Assembly (NCBI RefSeq): GCF_003386095.1
Contig: NZ_QREG01000001.1
Coordinates: 1 to 64,000 of the forward strand
DNA: 64,000 nucleotides
Source of the DNA: Marinoscillum furvescens DSM 4134
GTDB lineage: Bacteria; Bacteroidota; Bacteroidia; Cytophagales; Cyclobacteriaceae
Reading direction: 5' to 3'
The notes below the pieces were generated by a model. The model ran no database searches. It had not been told where the DNA came from and saw nothing but the letters and a program-made list of their open reading frames with translations. Shown here one piece after another: positions 8,380 through 18,007 of this stretch (the stretch's first letter is position 1; each line of letters begins with the position of its first letter). The position numbers were made by a program, and so were the translations under genes.

Positions 8380-9374
8380 GTCATTTTAAACGTCGCATCT
8401 TCAAGGCGCGTGCCTGACCCTTCATCGGTGACGGCATAGTTAAAGCCACTACGCAGGCTGTACCCACCGTATTCGCCGGCTTTGTTTACGGCGATAAATC
8501 CTACCTGCAGGTAGCTCATGTCTTTGTGGTTGATGTGTTTTTTGTGGATGCGCTCCACGATTTCTTTACATGCCTCCGCCGGTGACATGCCCTGCCGCAT
8601 GAGCTCTACTACCATGGCACTACCTGCCGTACGTACGATGGCCTCCCCCAGACCAGTAGCAGCTGCAGCTCCTACTTCATTGTCCAGAAAAAGCCCCGCT
8701 CCTATGATGGGCGAGTCTCCTACCCTGCCATGCATCTTCCACGCTGCCCCACTTGTAGTACAGCCTCCTGACAAGTTGCCGTCAGCATCCAGTACCAGCA
8801 TGCTGATGGTATCATGATTTTCGATGTTGATCACCGGCTCATATTTTGATTTTTTGAGCCATTCTCTCCAGTCATGCTCCGACTTGGCTGTGAGCAGGTT
8901 TTCTTGTTTGAAGCCCTGCTCCAATGCAAACTGTAATGCGCCAGATCCTGTGAGCATCACATGAGGTGTATCTTCAAGGACCTTTTTAGCCACCGCTATT
9001 GGGTGTTTGATGCCTTGCAAAAAGGACACCGAACCACAATCACTCTTATGATCCATAATACAGGCATCCAGAGTCACCTTTCCTTCCCGATCGGGCAGTC
9101 CTCCATAGCCCACGCTACGCACCTTTGGGTCGGCCTCCGATACGCCAACTCCCGCTACGATGGCATCCAGCGCACTAGCACCACTTTTGAGTTGCTGCCA
9201 GGCTTCATCGTTGGCCGCTAGGCCGTGATTCCAGGTGGATATGATCAATGGTTTAGTTCCGTTTTGGGCTGTAGCCGAAACGGGGCCTTTCGCTCCCATC
9301 ACACCATGTAGCGCTGCCCCGGCCCCGATACTGCCCAATGCAGCTTTTTTGATAAATTCTCTTCTATCCGACAT
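8367..9374 (-). CDS. N4-(beta-N-acetylglucosaminyl)-L-asparaginase (glycosylasparaginase), Tat-type signal
   Basis: 335 residues of the Ntn-hydrolase glycosylasparaginase family. The N-terminus has a twin-arginine-like signal (DRREFIKKAALGSIGAGAAL). The alpha-chain part includes SGASALDAIVAGVGVSE and the conserved D-H-K-S-D-C-G-S-V region. Autocleavage would occur before Thr189 in N-H-D-T-I-S-M, followed by G-G-C-T-T-S-G and RVGDSPIIGAGLFLDN. The enzyme cleaves the GlcNAc-Asn bond of glycoasparagines, the last step in stripping an N-glycan from its amino acid. Its stop overlaps the GH92 start, and its ATG follows the upstream stop with no gap (TAGATG), so translational coupling is likely. Confidence 0.93.
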   Translation of the reverse strand: MSDRREFIKKAALGSIGAGAALHGVMGAKGPVSATAQNGTKPLIISTWNHGLAANDEAWQQLKSGASALDAIVAGVGVSEADPKVRSVGYGGLPDREGKVTLDACIMDHKSDCGSVSFLQGIKHPIAVAKKVLEDTPHVMLTGSGALQFALEQGFKQENLLTAKSEHDWREWLKKSKYEPVINIENHDTISMLVLDADGNLSGGCTTSGAAWKMHGRVGDSPIIGAGLFLDNEVGAAAATGLGEAIVRTAGSAMVVELMRQGMSPAEACKEIVERIHKKHINHKDMSYLQVGFIAVNKAGEYGGYSLRSGFNYAVTDEGSGTRLEDATFKMTWEE

Positions 9375-10478
9375 CTAGTTTTCTTTTGATGCTTTCACCA
9401 CTTTAAGTTTTTCGTCCGTAAGGGAATTGGCGCTAAAGAATGCCACCCCACCGGCTCCATTGGCTTTGGCCTCTGCTATGGCCGTGTCCAGCTGTGCTGC
9501 GGAGAGTTCAGGCACGAATAGCCCTGTATGCAGACGGACGTCTTTCGCTTCCAAATCCTGAATGCCCTGCGCCGTGGCATAGCCAATCCAGTCCAGTTCT
9601 TCGTTGTAAAAATTATGATAAATCATGGGAAGCACATCATCGATCTTCCACTTATCCCAGCGCTGGCGCACCATATGATCGGCCATTTCCGGATAGGGAA
9701 ACACCGCGGCGCTGAGCTGTTTGTCATAGCCATGCACCAAATCATAAGCTTCATTCACCAGCGTACGGATTTCATTTAATCGGAAGTTTTTCCACTCCAT
9801 ATCGATAGCCGGGTTGTCCATCAGGCGAGGGTCTTTGTGGTGCAAGGCTTTAAATTTGTTAACCGCCGCATCGGAGTAATCAAAGTCAAAATCAGGAAGC
9901 TCCTCTTCCTGCACCAGGTTGTATTTTGGCAGCAGCCCTATAGGCAAAAACACGTCCGGATAGCGGATATAATCTAAATGCACGCTGGTGACACCTTCTA
10001 CCTTCACCAGCCCTTCCACCAGACTGAGGATATGGGCTCGAGCCTCGGGGTGACTCGGAGATAACCACTGGTAATATCCCACATAGGGCCTCTCGTCTGC
10101 ATTAAAACAAGACTTTCCGCTCCGGCTCACCATGTACCACTCAGGGTGCTGCAATGCCACGGTATCTCCAGGACGATTGGTGGTAAACATCCAGGCATGC
10201 ACTTCCAGGCCTGCATCGGTGGCCAGTGGTGTGATGCGTCGTAGTAATTCCGGGTCCGTTCCAGTATTGATTAAAATGGCGTCCAGCCCGTGAGCTTTCA
10301 GCTTCTGAAAGTTGGAGCTATAAGCTGAGTCGGACATGTCTGCCCGTGCGGTCATCCATGCCCAGTATTTAAATTTTTCTGCTTGTTCATCTACGGATGC
10401 TGCAGTGTTTTTTTCTTCGGTCTCACAGGCCATTATGGTAAACAAGGTCACCACCATGAGTAGCTTCAATAATCGCAT
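9375..10478 (-). CDS. GHL10-like putative glycoside hydrolase, lipoprotein
   Basis: With the ATG at 10478 the protein has 367 residues and begins as a lipoprotein, with cysteine 18 in LFTIMACETE. An ATG at 10508 is also in frame but would overlap the upstream gene. The rest is a TIM-barrel of the GHL10 (formerly DUF187) type: WAWMTARADM, then G-L-D-A-I-L-I-N-T, a long beta-alpha run with EVHAWMF, and VHLDYIRYPD, the most conserved block of this family. Related proteins act on unknown glycans or peptidoglycan-like polymers. Its place between CBM9-like and glycosylasparaginase genes suggests a role in glycoconjugate breakdown, but no reaction is established. Confidence 0.8.
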   Translation of the reverse strand: MRLLKLLMVVTLFTIMACETEEKNTAASVDEQAEKFKYWAWMTARADMSDSAYSSNFQKLKAHGLDAILINTGTDPELLRRITPLATDAGLEVHAWMFTTNRPGDTVALQHPEWYMVSRSGKSCFNADERPYVGYYQWLSPSHPEARAHILSLVEGLVKVEGVTSVHLDYIRYPDVFLPIGLLPKYNLVQEEELPDFDFDYSDAAVNKFKALHHKDPRLMDNPAIDMEWKNFRLNEIRTLVNEAYDLVHGYDKQLSAAVFPYPEMADHMVRQRWDKWKIDDVLPMIYHNFYNEELDWIGYATAQGIQDLEAKDVRLHTGLFVPELSAAQLDTAIAEAKANGAGGVAFFSANSLTDEKLKVVKASKEN

Positions 10479-10482
10479 AGTC

Positions 10483-11547
10483 TTATTTCGTTTCAATGTA
10501 TTTTCCATCTTCTCTTACGCTGAGTGTTTTGCCTGTAAAGGGGCTTTTCATAGAGATATTCCAACCCAGGCTATGTACTTCCAGCCCTGGAGCAAGTGAT
10601 TCACCTCCTACTTGCACATCAGTCTCCGCAAAGTCAGCTATTTCATTAGCCATTTTTTTATGTGCACGAATGTAGGCCTTGTGAGCACGGTATAGTTCGT
10701 AGAGTTTCCATTTGATAGGCTCATCTTCAGGAATGGTAAAATTTACATCTGAGCCAACCGGCTGAGTGGAGAAGTAGACATAACCCCACTGTTCTGGTTC
10801 ATGCATGTTGATCACTCCCTGCGGAGACCACACCCAGTTATATTCTGGCAGGTAATTGCCGTTTTCATCTTGTTTTCGCTGATAGACTCCATCCACGAGT
10901 TGGTGGTCCCAGTTGACGCGCGAGAAATTCACTCGCCAAAACTGATCCTCAGGAGCTGCTTGATGAAAAAAGCCTTTGCGGTAAGCTTTCCATGGAATGG
11001 CTACCTCCAGTGTCCAGCCATTGTCCAGATCAGACGGGTCGTTGAGGGTGCCATCTACCTTCACCGCAGACTGTAACCCATGGATGTCCCAATCGTTGAG
11101 CACCAACCCACCGTTCCGATAGGGCTTGGTGATAAACAAATCCCAAACGGTGTTGAGGGCATTGATTTCGAGCTCATAGTAGTTGTGCGTATCGCCATCC
11201 GGGTCTACAAACACCTCAAAATCATTGTTGTAATAGACGATGGTATCACGCTTTACCAAATCGGCCCAAACGTGCGGCTCCTCCATTTGAGCGAGGATGT
11301 AAAAGTAGGTATCATCCCAGAGCATTTTGACCTGGGTTTGGTATCGGGGAGTTTTCACCCCTTCTATATCGATAAAGGGCTGCGTCCAGCTGGCTTGCTG
11401 CCAGTCGGCCTCATTGCCTACACCATCTATGAGCAGGGCTGTGCTCGTCCGATGGGCTACATAGGTTTGCGGCGTTTTGATGGGTTGGGCGCATGCCAGA
11501 GGCATGCAAAAAATGATGACAAGACATCTGATTAGGAATACGGTCAT
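10483..11547 (-). CDS. CBM9-like carbohydrate-binding protein, secreted
   Basis: From the ATG at 11547 the protein has 354 residues and a signal peptide (VFLIRCLVIIFCMPLACAQ). A GTG start at 11586 is possible but would extend the signal awkwardly. The body matches carbohydrate-binding family 9 / DOMON-type proteins: D-W-Q-Q-A-S-W near the start, VKMLWDDTYFYILAQMEEPH, NDFEVFVDPDGDTHNYYELE, and DNGWTLEVAIPWKAY. In Bacteroidota these often stand alone beside glycosidases. It is the first gene of the four-gene operon ending in GH92; its stop lies 4 bp from the preferred start of the next gene. Confidence 0.85.
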   Translation of the reverse strand: MTVFLIRCLVIIFCMPLACAQPIKTPQTYVAHRTSTALLIDGVGNEADWQQASWTQPFIDIEGVKTPRYQTQVKMLWDDTYFYILAQMEEPHVWADLVKRDTIVYYNNDFEVFVDPDGDTHNYYELEINALNTVWDLFITKPYRNGGLVLNDWDIHGLQSAVKVDGTLNDPSDLDNGWTLEVAIPWKAYRKGFFHQAAPEDQFWRVNFSRVNWDHQLVDGVYQRKQDENGNYLPEYNWVWSPQGVINMHEPEQWGYVYFSTQPVGSDVNFTIPEDEPIKWKLYELYRAHKAYIRAHKKMANEIADFAETDVQVGGESLAPGLEVHSLGWNISMKSPFTGKTLSVREDGKYIETK

Positions 11548-11897
11548 TAACAGAAAAATGGTTGAAAACAATCGCAAAACGTACACGAACGAAGCTGATC
11601 GTCATCAGCGCGTGTTGCTTGCTTCTGCTAATTTCAACTAATCCCTGAGTCCAGAAAATTATTTAGACAGACGTCATCGATTTGTAGCTAAACGACATAA
11701 ATGAACATGGGAGTGTTGGTTCATAAAAGGGTTATGGTAGGTTAATTAGACCATCCATAGAAACAAAAATTTTAGCCGAAGAACTTAAAATTGTATTGGA
11801 CTCGGCAATTCCTGCGTGGATAAGGAAAAAAGCAGTTTTACGAAAACTACAGAAAATAAGAATGCATACCGGAAAAAAACCACTCATCTAGCTGCAC
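11548..11897. other. Upstream region of the CBM9-GH92 operon
   Basis: This gap separates the operon start from the terminator of the PL11 gene. It must hold the operon promoter. No clear TAnnTTTG box is seen; the closest is CAAAACGTA near 11575 on the plus strand, whose internal spacing is one base too long. The paired TTCGTA motif found upstream of the pectin genes is absent, suggesting separate control of this operon. Confidence 0.35.
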
Positions 11898-11946
11898 AAA
11901 AAAGCCTGAGTAGCTCCTATAACCATAGAGCTTCTCAGGCTTTTTT
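11898..11946 (-). terminator. Rho-independent terminator after PL11
   Basis: A long stem, AAAAAAGCCTGAG plus AGCTC (11898-11916), pairs with GAGCT plus CTCAGGCTTTTTT (11928-11946) around a loop. On the minus strand the stem ends in six T residues. It starts 23 bp after the stop of the PL11 gene and would close the SusC-SusD-PL11 transcript. Confidence 0.85.
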
Positions 11947-11968
11947 CAATGATATTTATTTAGAAGAC

Positions 11969-14900
11969 TTATTCGTACAGCAATCTGTACACAGCTATAA
12001 TTTCATCATTTACTCGAATGTTCGCCAGATAAATTCCTTTAGAAATTTCTGTTTTTGGTTTCCAGTCATAAATGAATTCACTTCCAGAAGTAGGTTGCAT
12101 TTGATCAGATACTACCTGTTGACCTAACATCGAGATCACTTCAATTTCCGGAAGAAAGTCTCCACTATAATTGACCGAGATGTGCACTTGATCGATAAAT
12201 GGATTCGGGTATGCTACCAAACGTTCGATGTGGTTATCTGAACCTAAAGCTAAGCTTTCTTCAATTCCAAATAAATGTGCAGAAGCTCCATTTGTTCGTG
12301 GAACCAATGACAACCCGACTCCTTCATCGGTTTTCTTCCCTGGGATGGCTATTCCTATTTCCAAATCACTCGCTTTGACAATTCGAAACTTGCCATTTTC
12401 CGTTTGCTCTACTCGCCATTCTCGGCCGGCAGTAGACACGGTGACAGTATTTCCTACATATCCCATGTAGAGATCAGTTTCGGAATTTTTAATTTTATAG
12501 CCTACAAATCCCTTTTCGAATAACCAGTTCTGGCTAACAACGCCAGCGCATTCATTTTGAATAATTTCCTCACCTCCTTCAACACATAGACCAGAGTGAT
12601 CAAGTGAGATCCTATATGTAACGCCTTCAGTGATATCGGAATAGCATGGATCAAACCCAGACGAACCACTAACACACACCCCACAATCATCCAAATAAGC
12701 CGTACCCAAATAAACCCCCATACAATCAAAATCTTCAGGGTTTACCTGCTCACTACTCACAATAACTTCATCAATATTCCCGAAATCATTTCCGGTTGAC
12801 TCAATGGTCAAGAAATTCTGAAATCCTGCATTTAAGTTTAGCAGGAGGGTATCATAAATATAATTATTCCATTGTCCGGTGGACTCCATCGTATAAGAAA
12901 AAGAAGAGTCATTGATATGCAATTTACCAGTCCTACCCTCTCCACTTCCATTCGCATAACGAATGGCCAAATAAGTCCAGCCTTCCTGTTCGCTGTAGAT
13001 ATAAGGCAATTGCAAATAACCTGCACTACTAAGGTTTACAAAGCCTTCTCCTTCGAACCCTACATGATTATTCTCAATGTATCCATTCACCACCAATCCA
13101 GTCTCTGCTTGAATCGTTTTGTAATTTCCTGGTACCACAAACACTTCCTCGGAATCCAGGGATTCTTTGAAACCCATCGCTCGAACGATGTAGTAATAGG
13201 TCAAAGATTCCGATAACCCTTCATGTAGGTAGGTGGTATCGGTAATCAATTCAGTATTAAGCTTAACATATCCGCTTCCAGAAGTCTCTGTGAAATATAC
13301 ATTATAACCTTTGGTCATTTCTGCACTTGAGGCATCCCAATAAATAAGACTCTTTGACTTTCCGGCCCTAACATTGACGTTATCTGGAACATCAGGTCTA
13401 TCCGTTGGTATCCCACTGACTACCTGTGAGGCTGCAGAAGTATTCGCAGAGGTATCTTCACTCAGGATATAGTAAAAGTACTCCACGTCTAATTCTATAG
13501 CATAATCTTTAAATTCATTACCTGTAACTGTATCCGTCAATAGCTGAAAATTGTTCTCTGAGCCTGAAGATTTATAAATGTGATATCCTTGAATATCACT
13601 CTCATAATTGGCCTTCCAATTCAATTGGACGTAAGCTGTATCCAGAGTTAATTCAAGCTCAGTTGGTGGAGAAGGGGGTATTTCGGCAGCAGTTTTAAAC
13701 ATATCGGATCCCAAATAGAATCCCGTGTGAGGAGGTTGGTTGTAGCTATTGTTTTGCCAGGCAACCGATAACCTGTAGACATGGTCCTCCATCAATCTCA
13801 CAAAACGATAGTCAGATGGGATCGTAGTGGTATAGATCCTCAGCGCGGAGTTGTCTTCAGTTCTCCATATGATTTCTTCTCGCCAGTCTCCTAAGATATC
13901 TGCCTGGAGTGCGGGCGTGGCTTTTGTAGAATTATTGGATACACAACCTGTTGCTTCGAAAATCACTGTTTCTCCTCCTGCAGCCACTGTATATTTTCTA
14001 ACAGAAATATTGCTCATCGTTTCTCTGCTGAGGTCTCCATCCCACCAGGTAACAAAATTTACCGACCCTGGTGAAGATCCAACTCGCTGATTGTTGGCGC
14101 TGCGAAGGCCATCGGTGCCACCCCAGCATTCCATTCCATAAAACTCAGGTACTAGATCACCGGCAACACCTCTCCCAACATCTTTATTTCCTGTTTTCCA
14201 GAGCGTTTCTCCAGTACGGGCATCCAATAAAAAGGCTCCAGGATTTCCAGTGCCTTCCATGATCCCAAATTTTTCTAGCCCTTCTCTGTCTGGCATTATA
14301 TCTGTGAGATGACCAGCATCAGCAGAACCTTTCCCAAACTCAGACTGCTTACTCCAGAGTCCGGTACCATCGTGATCGATAGCACAGCTACCATACATGA
14401 TCTCGTCAAACCCATCACTATCGATATCGGCGACACTGAGATTATGACTACCCATGCCGGCATATTCTGAGTTTTCATTATCATCAGCATTGAACAACCA
14501 TTTTTGACTTAGGTTGACCCCATCCCAGTCATATGCTGCTAATTGTGTTTTTTCATAAATACCCCTACACCAAACGATGCTAGGACTTTGGCCATCCAGA
14601 TAGGCAATCGCCCCTAAAAAACGATCCACACGATTACCATACGTATCTCCCCAATCTCCCACATTGCCACGGGCAGGTTGCAAATTCACCGATGCAAGTT
14701 CTTTACCATCTGTTCCATTAAATACAGTAAGGTATTCCGGTCCTTCCAATACATATCCGCTATTGTTTCTATAATCAGCATGATCATCATCATTGGCCGC
14801 TGGGCCACTACTTAGATAATTACCTGTACCGTCCTTGGTACCAGGAGCTGTCTTGCAATACATTTCGGCCTTTCCATCTCCATCTACATCGTATACCATG

Positions 14901-15553
14901 AATTGATTGTAATGTGCTCCTGACCTACAGTTGTAACCAAGGTCGATTCTCCATAGCAAAGTGCCATCTAGTTTATAGGCATCTATAAGTGTTTTACCTG
15001 TATATCCTCCCTGAGAGTTATCCCTTGACCTGGTAGGGTCCCACTTCAAAATAATTTCATAGGTACCATCACCATCAAGGTCAGCTACGCTGGCATCATT
15101 GGCCCTGTAGTCATATGTATTCCCATCTGGCAATACATTTCCGCCTGCAGGGATTTGAAGTGGTATATTTAAATATTGCTCATCCAATACTGCTACTGTA
15201 TCTGATGACTCCTGCTCGGTGCCGTTTAGTACTGGCACAACGGCATATTGATTACCAGATGTTGTAGTGGTAGAGTCAAAGAAGTTAGTTGAAGATAGAA
15301 TTGGCGTCTCATTTAACTTCACACCGGTCCCCCCATCTGTAAAGCGATAGACATCAAATCCCACCTCCTCCGAATCGGAGGATTTCAGCGACCAGTTCAC
15401 ATAGACTCCTTCAGCGCTTTTGATAGCCACCACAGACCTTTTGATGTGAGCTACATCTGTTTGAGCTTGTACATGATTTATCAAAATCAACACTATACCC
15501 ATCAATAAGCCAATAGATTTGGCATTGATTGAAGAAACCCTATAATTTTTCAT
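11969..15553 (-). CDS. PL11 rhamnogalacturonan lyase, multidomain, T9SS-sorted
   Basis: 1194 residues with a signal peptide. The first 620 residues are a PL11 rhamnogalacturonan lyase: VVAIKSAEGVYVNWSLKSSD at the start and repeated calcium-binding propeller segments such as DLDGDGTYEIILKWDP and DVDGDGKAEMYCKTAPGTKD. The family cleaves the Rha-GalUA backbone of RG-I by beta-elimination. Then follow two fibronectin III-like domains (about 628-800), a CBM-like domain (814-920), a cysteine-rich DCMGVYLGTAYLDDCGVC linker (about 943), a ricin-like domain (978-1099) and a T9SS type A sorting domain starting at AYPNPF (about 1113). It is the third gene after SusC and SusD, 52 bp behind SusD, with a strong hairpin in the gap. 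It probably makes the first cut at the cell surface. Confidence 0.92.
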   Translation of the reverse strand: MKNYRVSSINAKSIGLLMGIVLILINHVQAQTDVAHIKRSVVAIKSAEGVYVNWSLKSSDSEEVGFDVYRFTDGGTGVKLNETPILSSTNFFDSTTTTSGNQYAVVPVLNGTEQESSDTVAVLDEQYLNIPLQIPAGGNVLPDGNTYDYRANDASVADLDGDGTYEIILKWDPTRSRDNSQGGYTGKTLIDAYKLDGTLLWRIDLGYNCRSGAHYNQFMVYDVDGDGKAEMYCKTAPGTKDGTGNYLSSGPAANDDDHADYRNNSGYVLEGPEYLTVFNGTDGKELASVNLQPARGNVGDWGDTYGNRVDRFLGAIAYLDGQSPSIVWCRGIYEKTQLAAYDWDGVNLSQKWLFNADDNENSEYAGMGSHNLSVADIDSDGFDEIMYGSCAIDHDGTGLWSKQSEFGKGSADAGHLTDIMPDREGLEKFGIMEGTGNPGAFLLDARTGETLWKTGNKDVGRGVAGDLVPEFYGMECWGGTDGLRSANNQRVGSSPGSVNFVTWWDGDLSRETMSNISVRKYTVAAGGETVIFEATGCVSNNSTKATPALQADILGDWREEIIWRTEDNSALRIYTTTIPSDYRFVRLMEDHVYRLSVAWQNNSYNQPPHTGFYLGSDMFKTAAEIPPSPPTELELTLDTAYVQLNWKANYESDIQGYHIYKSSGSENNFQLLTDTVTGNEFKDYAIELDVEYFYYILSEDTSANTSAASQVVSGIPTDRPDVPDNVNVRAGKSKSLIYWDASSAEMTKGYNVYFTETSGSGYVKLNTELITDTTYLHEGLSESLTYYYIVRAMGFKESLDSEEVFVVPGNYKTIQAETGLVVNGYIENNHVGFEGEGFVNLSSAGYLQLPYIYSEQEGWTYLAIRYANGSGEGRTGKLHINDSSFSYTMESTGQWNNYIYDTLLLNLNAGFQNFLTIESTGNDFGNIDEVIVSSEQVNPEDFDCMGVYLGTAYLDDCGVCVSGSSGFDPCYSDITEGVTYRISLDHSGLCVEGGEEIIQNECAGVVSQNWLFEKGFVGYKIKNSETDLYMGYVGNTVTVSTAGREWRVEQTENGKFRIVKASDLEIGIAIPGKKTDEGVGLSLVPRTNGASAHLFGIEESLALGSDNHIERLVAYPNPFIDQVHISVNYSGDFLPEIEVISMLGQQVVSDQMQPTSGSEFIYDWKPKTEISKGIYLANIRVNDEIIAVYRLLYE

Positions 15554-15572
15554 AACATCTTATTTGAAAGAA

Positions 15573-15597
15573 GACCAGAAGAGCAACTCTTCTGGTC
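15573..15597 (-). promoter_or_regulatory. Perfect hairpin between susD and the PL11 gene
   Basis: GACCAGAAGAG (15573-15583) and CTCTTCTGGTC (15587-15597) form an uninterrupted 11-bp stem with a 3-base loop. On the transcribed strand it lies just after the susD stop and 19 bp before the PL11 start, followed only by TTCTTTC rather than a full T run. It could be a partial terminator or a 3' stabiliser that keeps susC-susD mRNA more abundant than the lyase message. Confidence 0.7.
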
Positions 15598-15605
15598 TGA
15601 TTGTA

Positions 15606-17975
15606 TTAATAACCTGGATTTTGATAGGCATCTAAGGCCTGCTGGTCTAGTGGAGCCCCGTTTGAATCTGTGAGCAGATTCAAAAATGAAATCGGCCATG
15701 GTTTGAATGTATGAAACTTTTGCAACTGGCCTCTTCCGGTACCTATCGCTCCAACAACTCCACCTTGATCCACTACGTCCACAGGGAAGGGATGTGTGCT
15801 TGTGCCTTGTGATGCGATGGGAGCGCCAAAGTAATCTCTGTAGTATACTCTATCGTACAAGATTCCCGCATTGTGCAAATCTTCCGTAATCATTTGTTCA
15901 AAAATGAACTCACGAGCCTTTTCGTTGTATATAAAATGGATGAATCTTTCCATTTCGGTAGATGCTGTGGGCGGGTAGTTTTCGCGTTGAGCCTTGGTAC
16001 CTGTGCCCCACTCTTCTCCTGTTATCATAATCTCATCATAGGAGTCTTGATTTACCGTATATGGTGCTTCCTGCTCATCAGCTGGGATGGAATACCTGCC
16101 GGTAAGCACACCTGGCTCCATAGCTGCAATGATATCTGACCTATTTTCTCCAACGTGGTATGCAGCTCTTTGGCGGATGACATTCAAGTCACTTATAGCG
16201 GCTGCCGGACCATCTCTTCTGCCGAGCGCTTCTGCCCTAATTAGGTAGGTTTCGGCCAGCCGTATCACCGGGATATCGATTGCCCCTTGTCCTCTATCAT
16301 TTACTGCCTGTCCACGGTTTCGATCAATCCACTTCGCCGGGCTCAGGTAAGCTAAGCTTGAACTGGACTCAGCATCACACCCATACCTTCCAATACTAGG
16401 GCCACTCTCTGGGATGATCCGATACCTTACTTCTCTATTGCTCACATCTGCTACTACGGGGTTATCTGGATCGACAGTTACTCCTGGCTTTAGGCCAATA
16501 ATATTGCCATCTCCATCATAGTCATAGTACCCTTCACCATCAGGGCTTCCTGCCACCCATCTGGCTAAAAGGAGATAGGGCTGGCTTGCCACCCACAAAG
16601 AATCTAAAGGTTCATCTTTACTGTTTTCAATAAATACGAGGCATCGTTTTTCAAACTCAATTTTAGATTCACCTGCTACCACATCAGCTCCCTCGTACCG
16701 TTCAGTATAGCGATCTTTCAAGTAGTTATTGTAGTAATATGCAGATTTCTTATCCCATTTCACATCTGAGTTTCTTGCAAAGCTGCCGTTATTTGACGCA
16801 TACTCTGTCAAATAGGTCTTGGCAAACCTGGAATCATTTGCCTTATCTGTAAACATATCATAGGCCCAATCATTGGGACCTGCTGCCCTATAAGGGCGCG
16901 GATAAGTCATATTTGCTCTATCTAACCCACAATTAAGTACGGTATAGTCTTGATTGTAAAAATGAATCAGCGTGGATCCCCCATATCGTCCATTAAAGTT
17001 TCCAGAACCTTCGTACTGTGATGACAAGATCACTTCACTCACCAGATCGCGTGCGTAGTTTTGACTCAAATTATTCGGATCATTAGGGGCCACCTGCCAT
17101 AAGTCGGCAAAATTTGGTGCTAGTCCTCCAAAAGCGGTTTCTCCCGACTTTTGATCGATCACCATAGAAGAATAATAAATCGCCGAATCTAAATCTGTAG
17201 CTACCTTTCCTTTATACAACATGGCGAGGTGCTCTTCAGCGTTGGCCCAGTCTGCTGCCTGAGCTCTATGCAAATACAGCTTCGCAAGTAAATGAGCTGC
17301 TGCTGGTTTGCTTACCCTTCCCAATTGAGTGGCTTCCTCAGGCAGCACTTCCACTGCTGTGCGCAAGTCGGTGATCATCACCTGATATATTTCCTCCAAT
17401 GGAGCTTTGGGGAAATCAAATACAGTGGTATATTCCTTAGGACTGGTCAAAATGAGTGGAACATCACCTAGCACATTTGTCAAAAGATAATAGCTATATG
17501 CGCGGATAAACAAAATCTCGCCCAATGCGTCCTTTACCTGTTCGCGCAGTTCATCACTGCCCATCTCATAATTATCCAAAAACGTATTGCATCTGTTGAT
17601 CACGGGATACATGCCTTCTGTAACTCCTCCAGATTCTTCACCCAGGATTTGTTCCACCATACCTCGCATGGTGGTCCATGAGGAGGAAGCGCCACCCCAT
17701 GCCCCGGAGGTATAAGTTCCTAATGCGATCCGATCATTATTGTTGTGCAAAAAGACTTCACAATCATTGGCTACACCAAAGAGATTGAGACCTGGCAAAT
17801 AATCAGGCTTGAACCTAAAAACCTGATAAGAACCATTGACCAAAGACCTTAAGCCCTCTGCGGTCTTATAATAATTTCCATTTAGAACGGTAACAGCACG
17901 TTCTTCTAAAAACTGATCTTCACAACCGAACCCTAAACATGTCATGAAGAATATGTATAATAATTTTTTCATCAT
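15606..17975 (-). CDS. SusD/RagB-family glycan-binding lipoprotein
   Basis: 789 residues, longer than the usual 500-650 for the family. The N-terminus is a lipoprotein signal with the acceptor cysteine in CLGFGCEDQF. The body shows SusD features: YQVFRFKPDYLPG near the start, VKDALGEILFIRAYSYYLLT for the tetratricopeptide helix, and the C-terminal A-E-T-Y-L-I-R-A-E-A-L segment. SusD proteins sit on the outer membrane as the lid of the SusC channel and bind the target oligosaccharide. It starts 32 bp after SusC. The extra length lies largely between residues 330 and 560 and may be a substrate-specific insertion. Confidence 0.95.
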   Translation of the reverse strand: MMKKLLYIFFMTCLGFGCEDQFLEERAVTVLNGNYYKTAEGLRSLVNGSYQVFRFKPDYLPGLNLFGVANDCEVFLHNNNDRIALGTYTSGAWGGASSSWTTMRGMVEQILGEESGGVTEGMYPVINRCNTFLDNYEMGSDELREQVKDALGEILFIRAYSYYLLTNVLGDVPLILTSPKEYTTVFDFPKAPLEEIYQVMITDLRTAVEVLPEEATQLGRVSKPAAAHLLAKLYLHRAQAADWANAEEHLAMLYKGKVATDLDSAIYYSSMVIDQKSGETAFGGLAPNFADLWQVAPNDPNNLSQNYARDLVSEVILSSQYEGSGNFNGRYGGSTLIHFYNQDYTVLNCGLDRANMTYPRPYRAAGPNDWAYDMFTDKANDSRFAKTYLTEYASNNGSFARNSDVKWDKKSAYYYNNYLKDRYTERYEGADVVAGESKIEFEKRCLVFIENSKDEPLDSLWVASQPYLLLARWVAGSPDGEGYYDYDGDGNIIGLKPGVTVDPDNPVVADVSNREVRYRIIPESGPSIGRYGCDAESSSSLAYLSPAKWIDRNRGQAVNDRGQGAIDIPVIRLAETYLIRAEALGRRDGPAAAISDLNVIRQRAAYHVGENRSDIIAAMEPGVLTGRYSIPADEQEAPYTVNQDSYDEIMITGEEWGTGTKAQRENYPPTASTEMERFIHFIYNEKAREFIFEQMITEDLHNAGILYDRVYYRDYFGAPIASQGTSTHPFPVDVVDQGGVVGAIGTGRGQLQKFHTFKPWPISFLNLLTDSNGAPLDQQALDAYQNPGY

Positions 17976-18007
17976 TTGTATGATTTAATGGTTAATGGTG
18001 TGATCGA

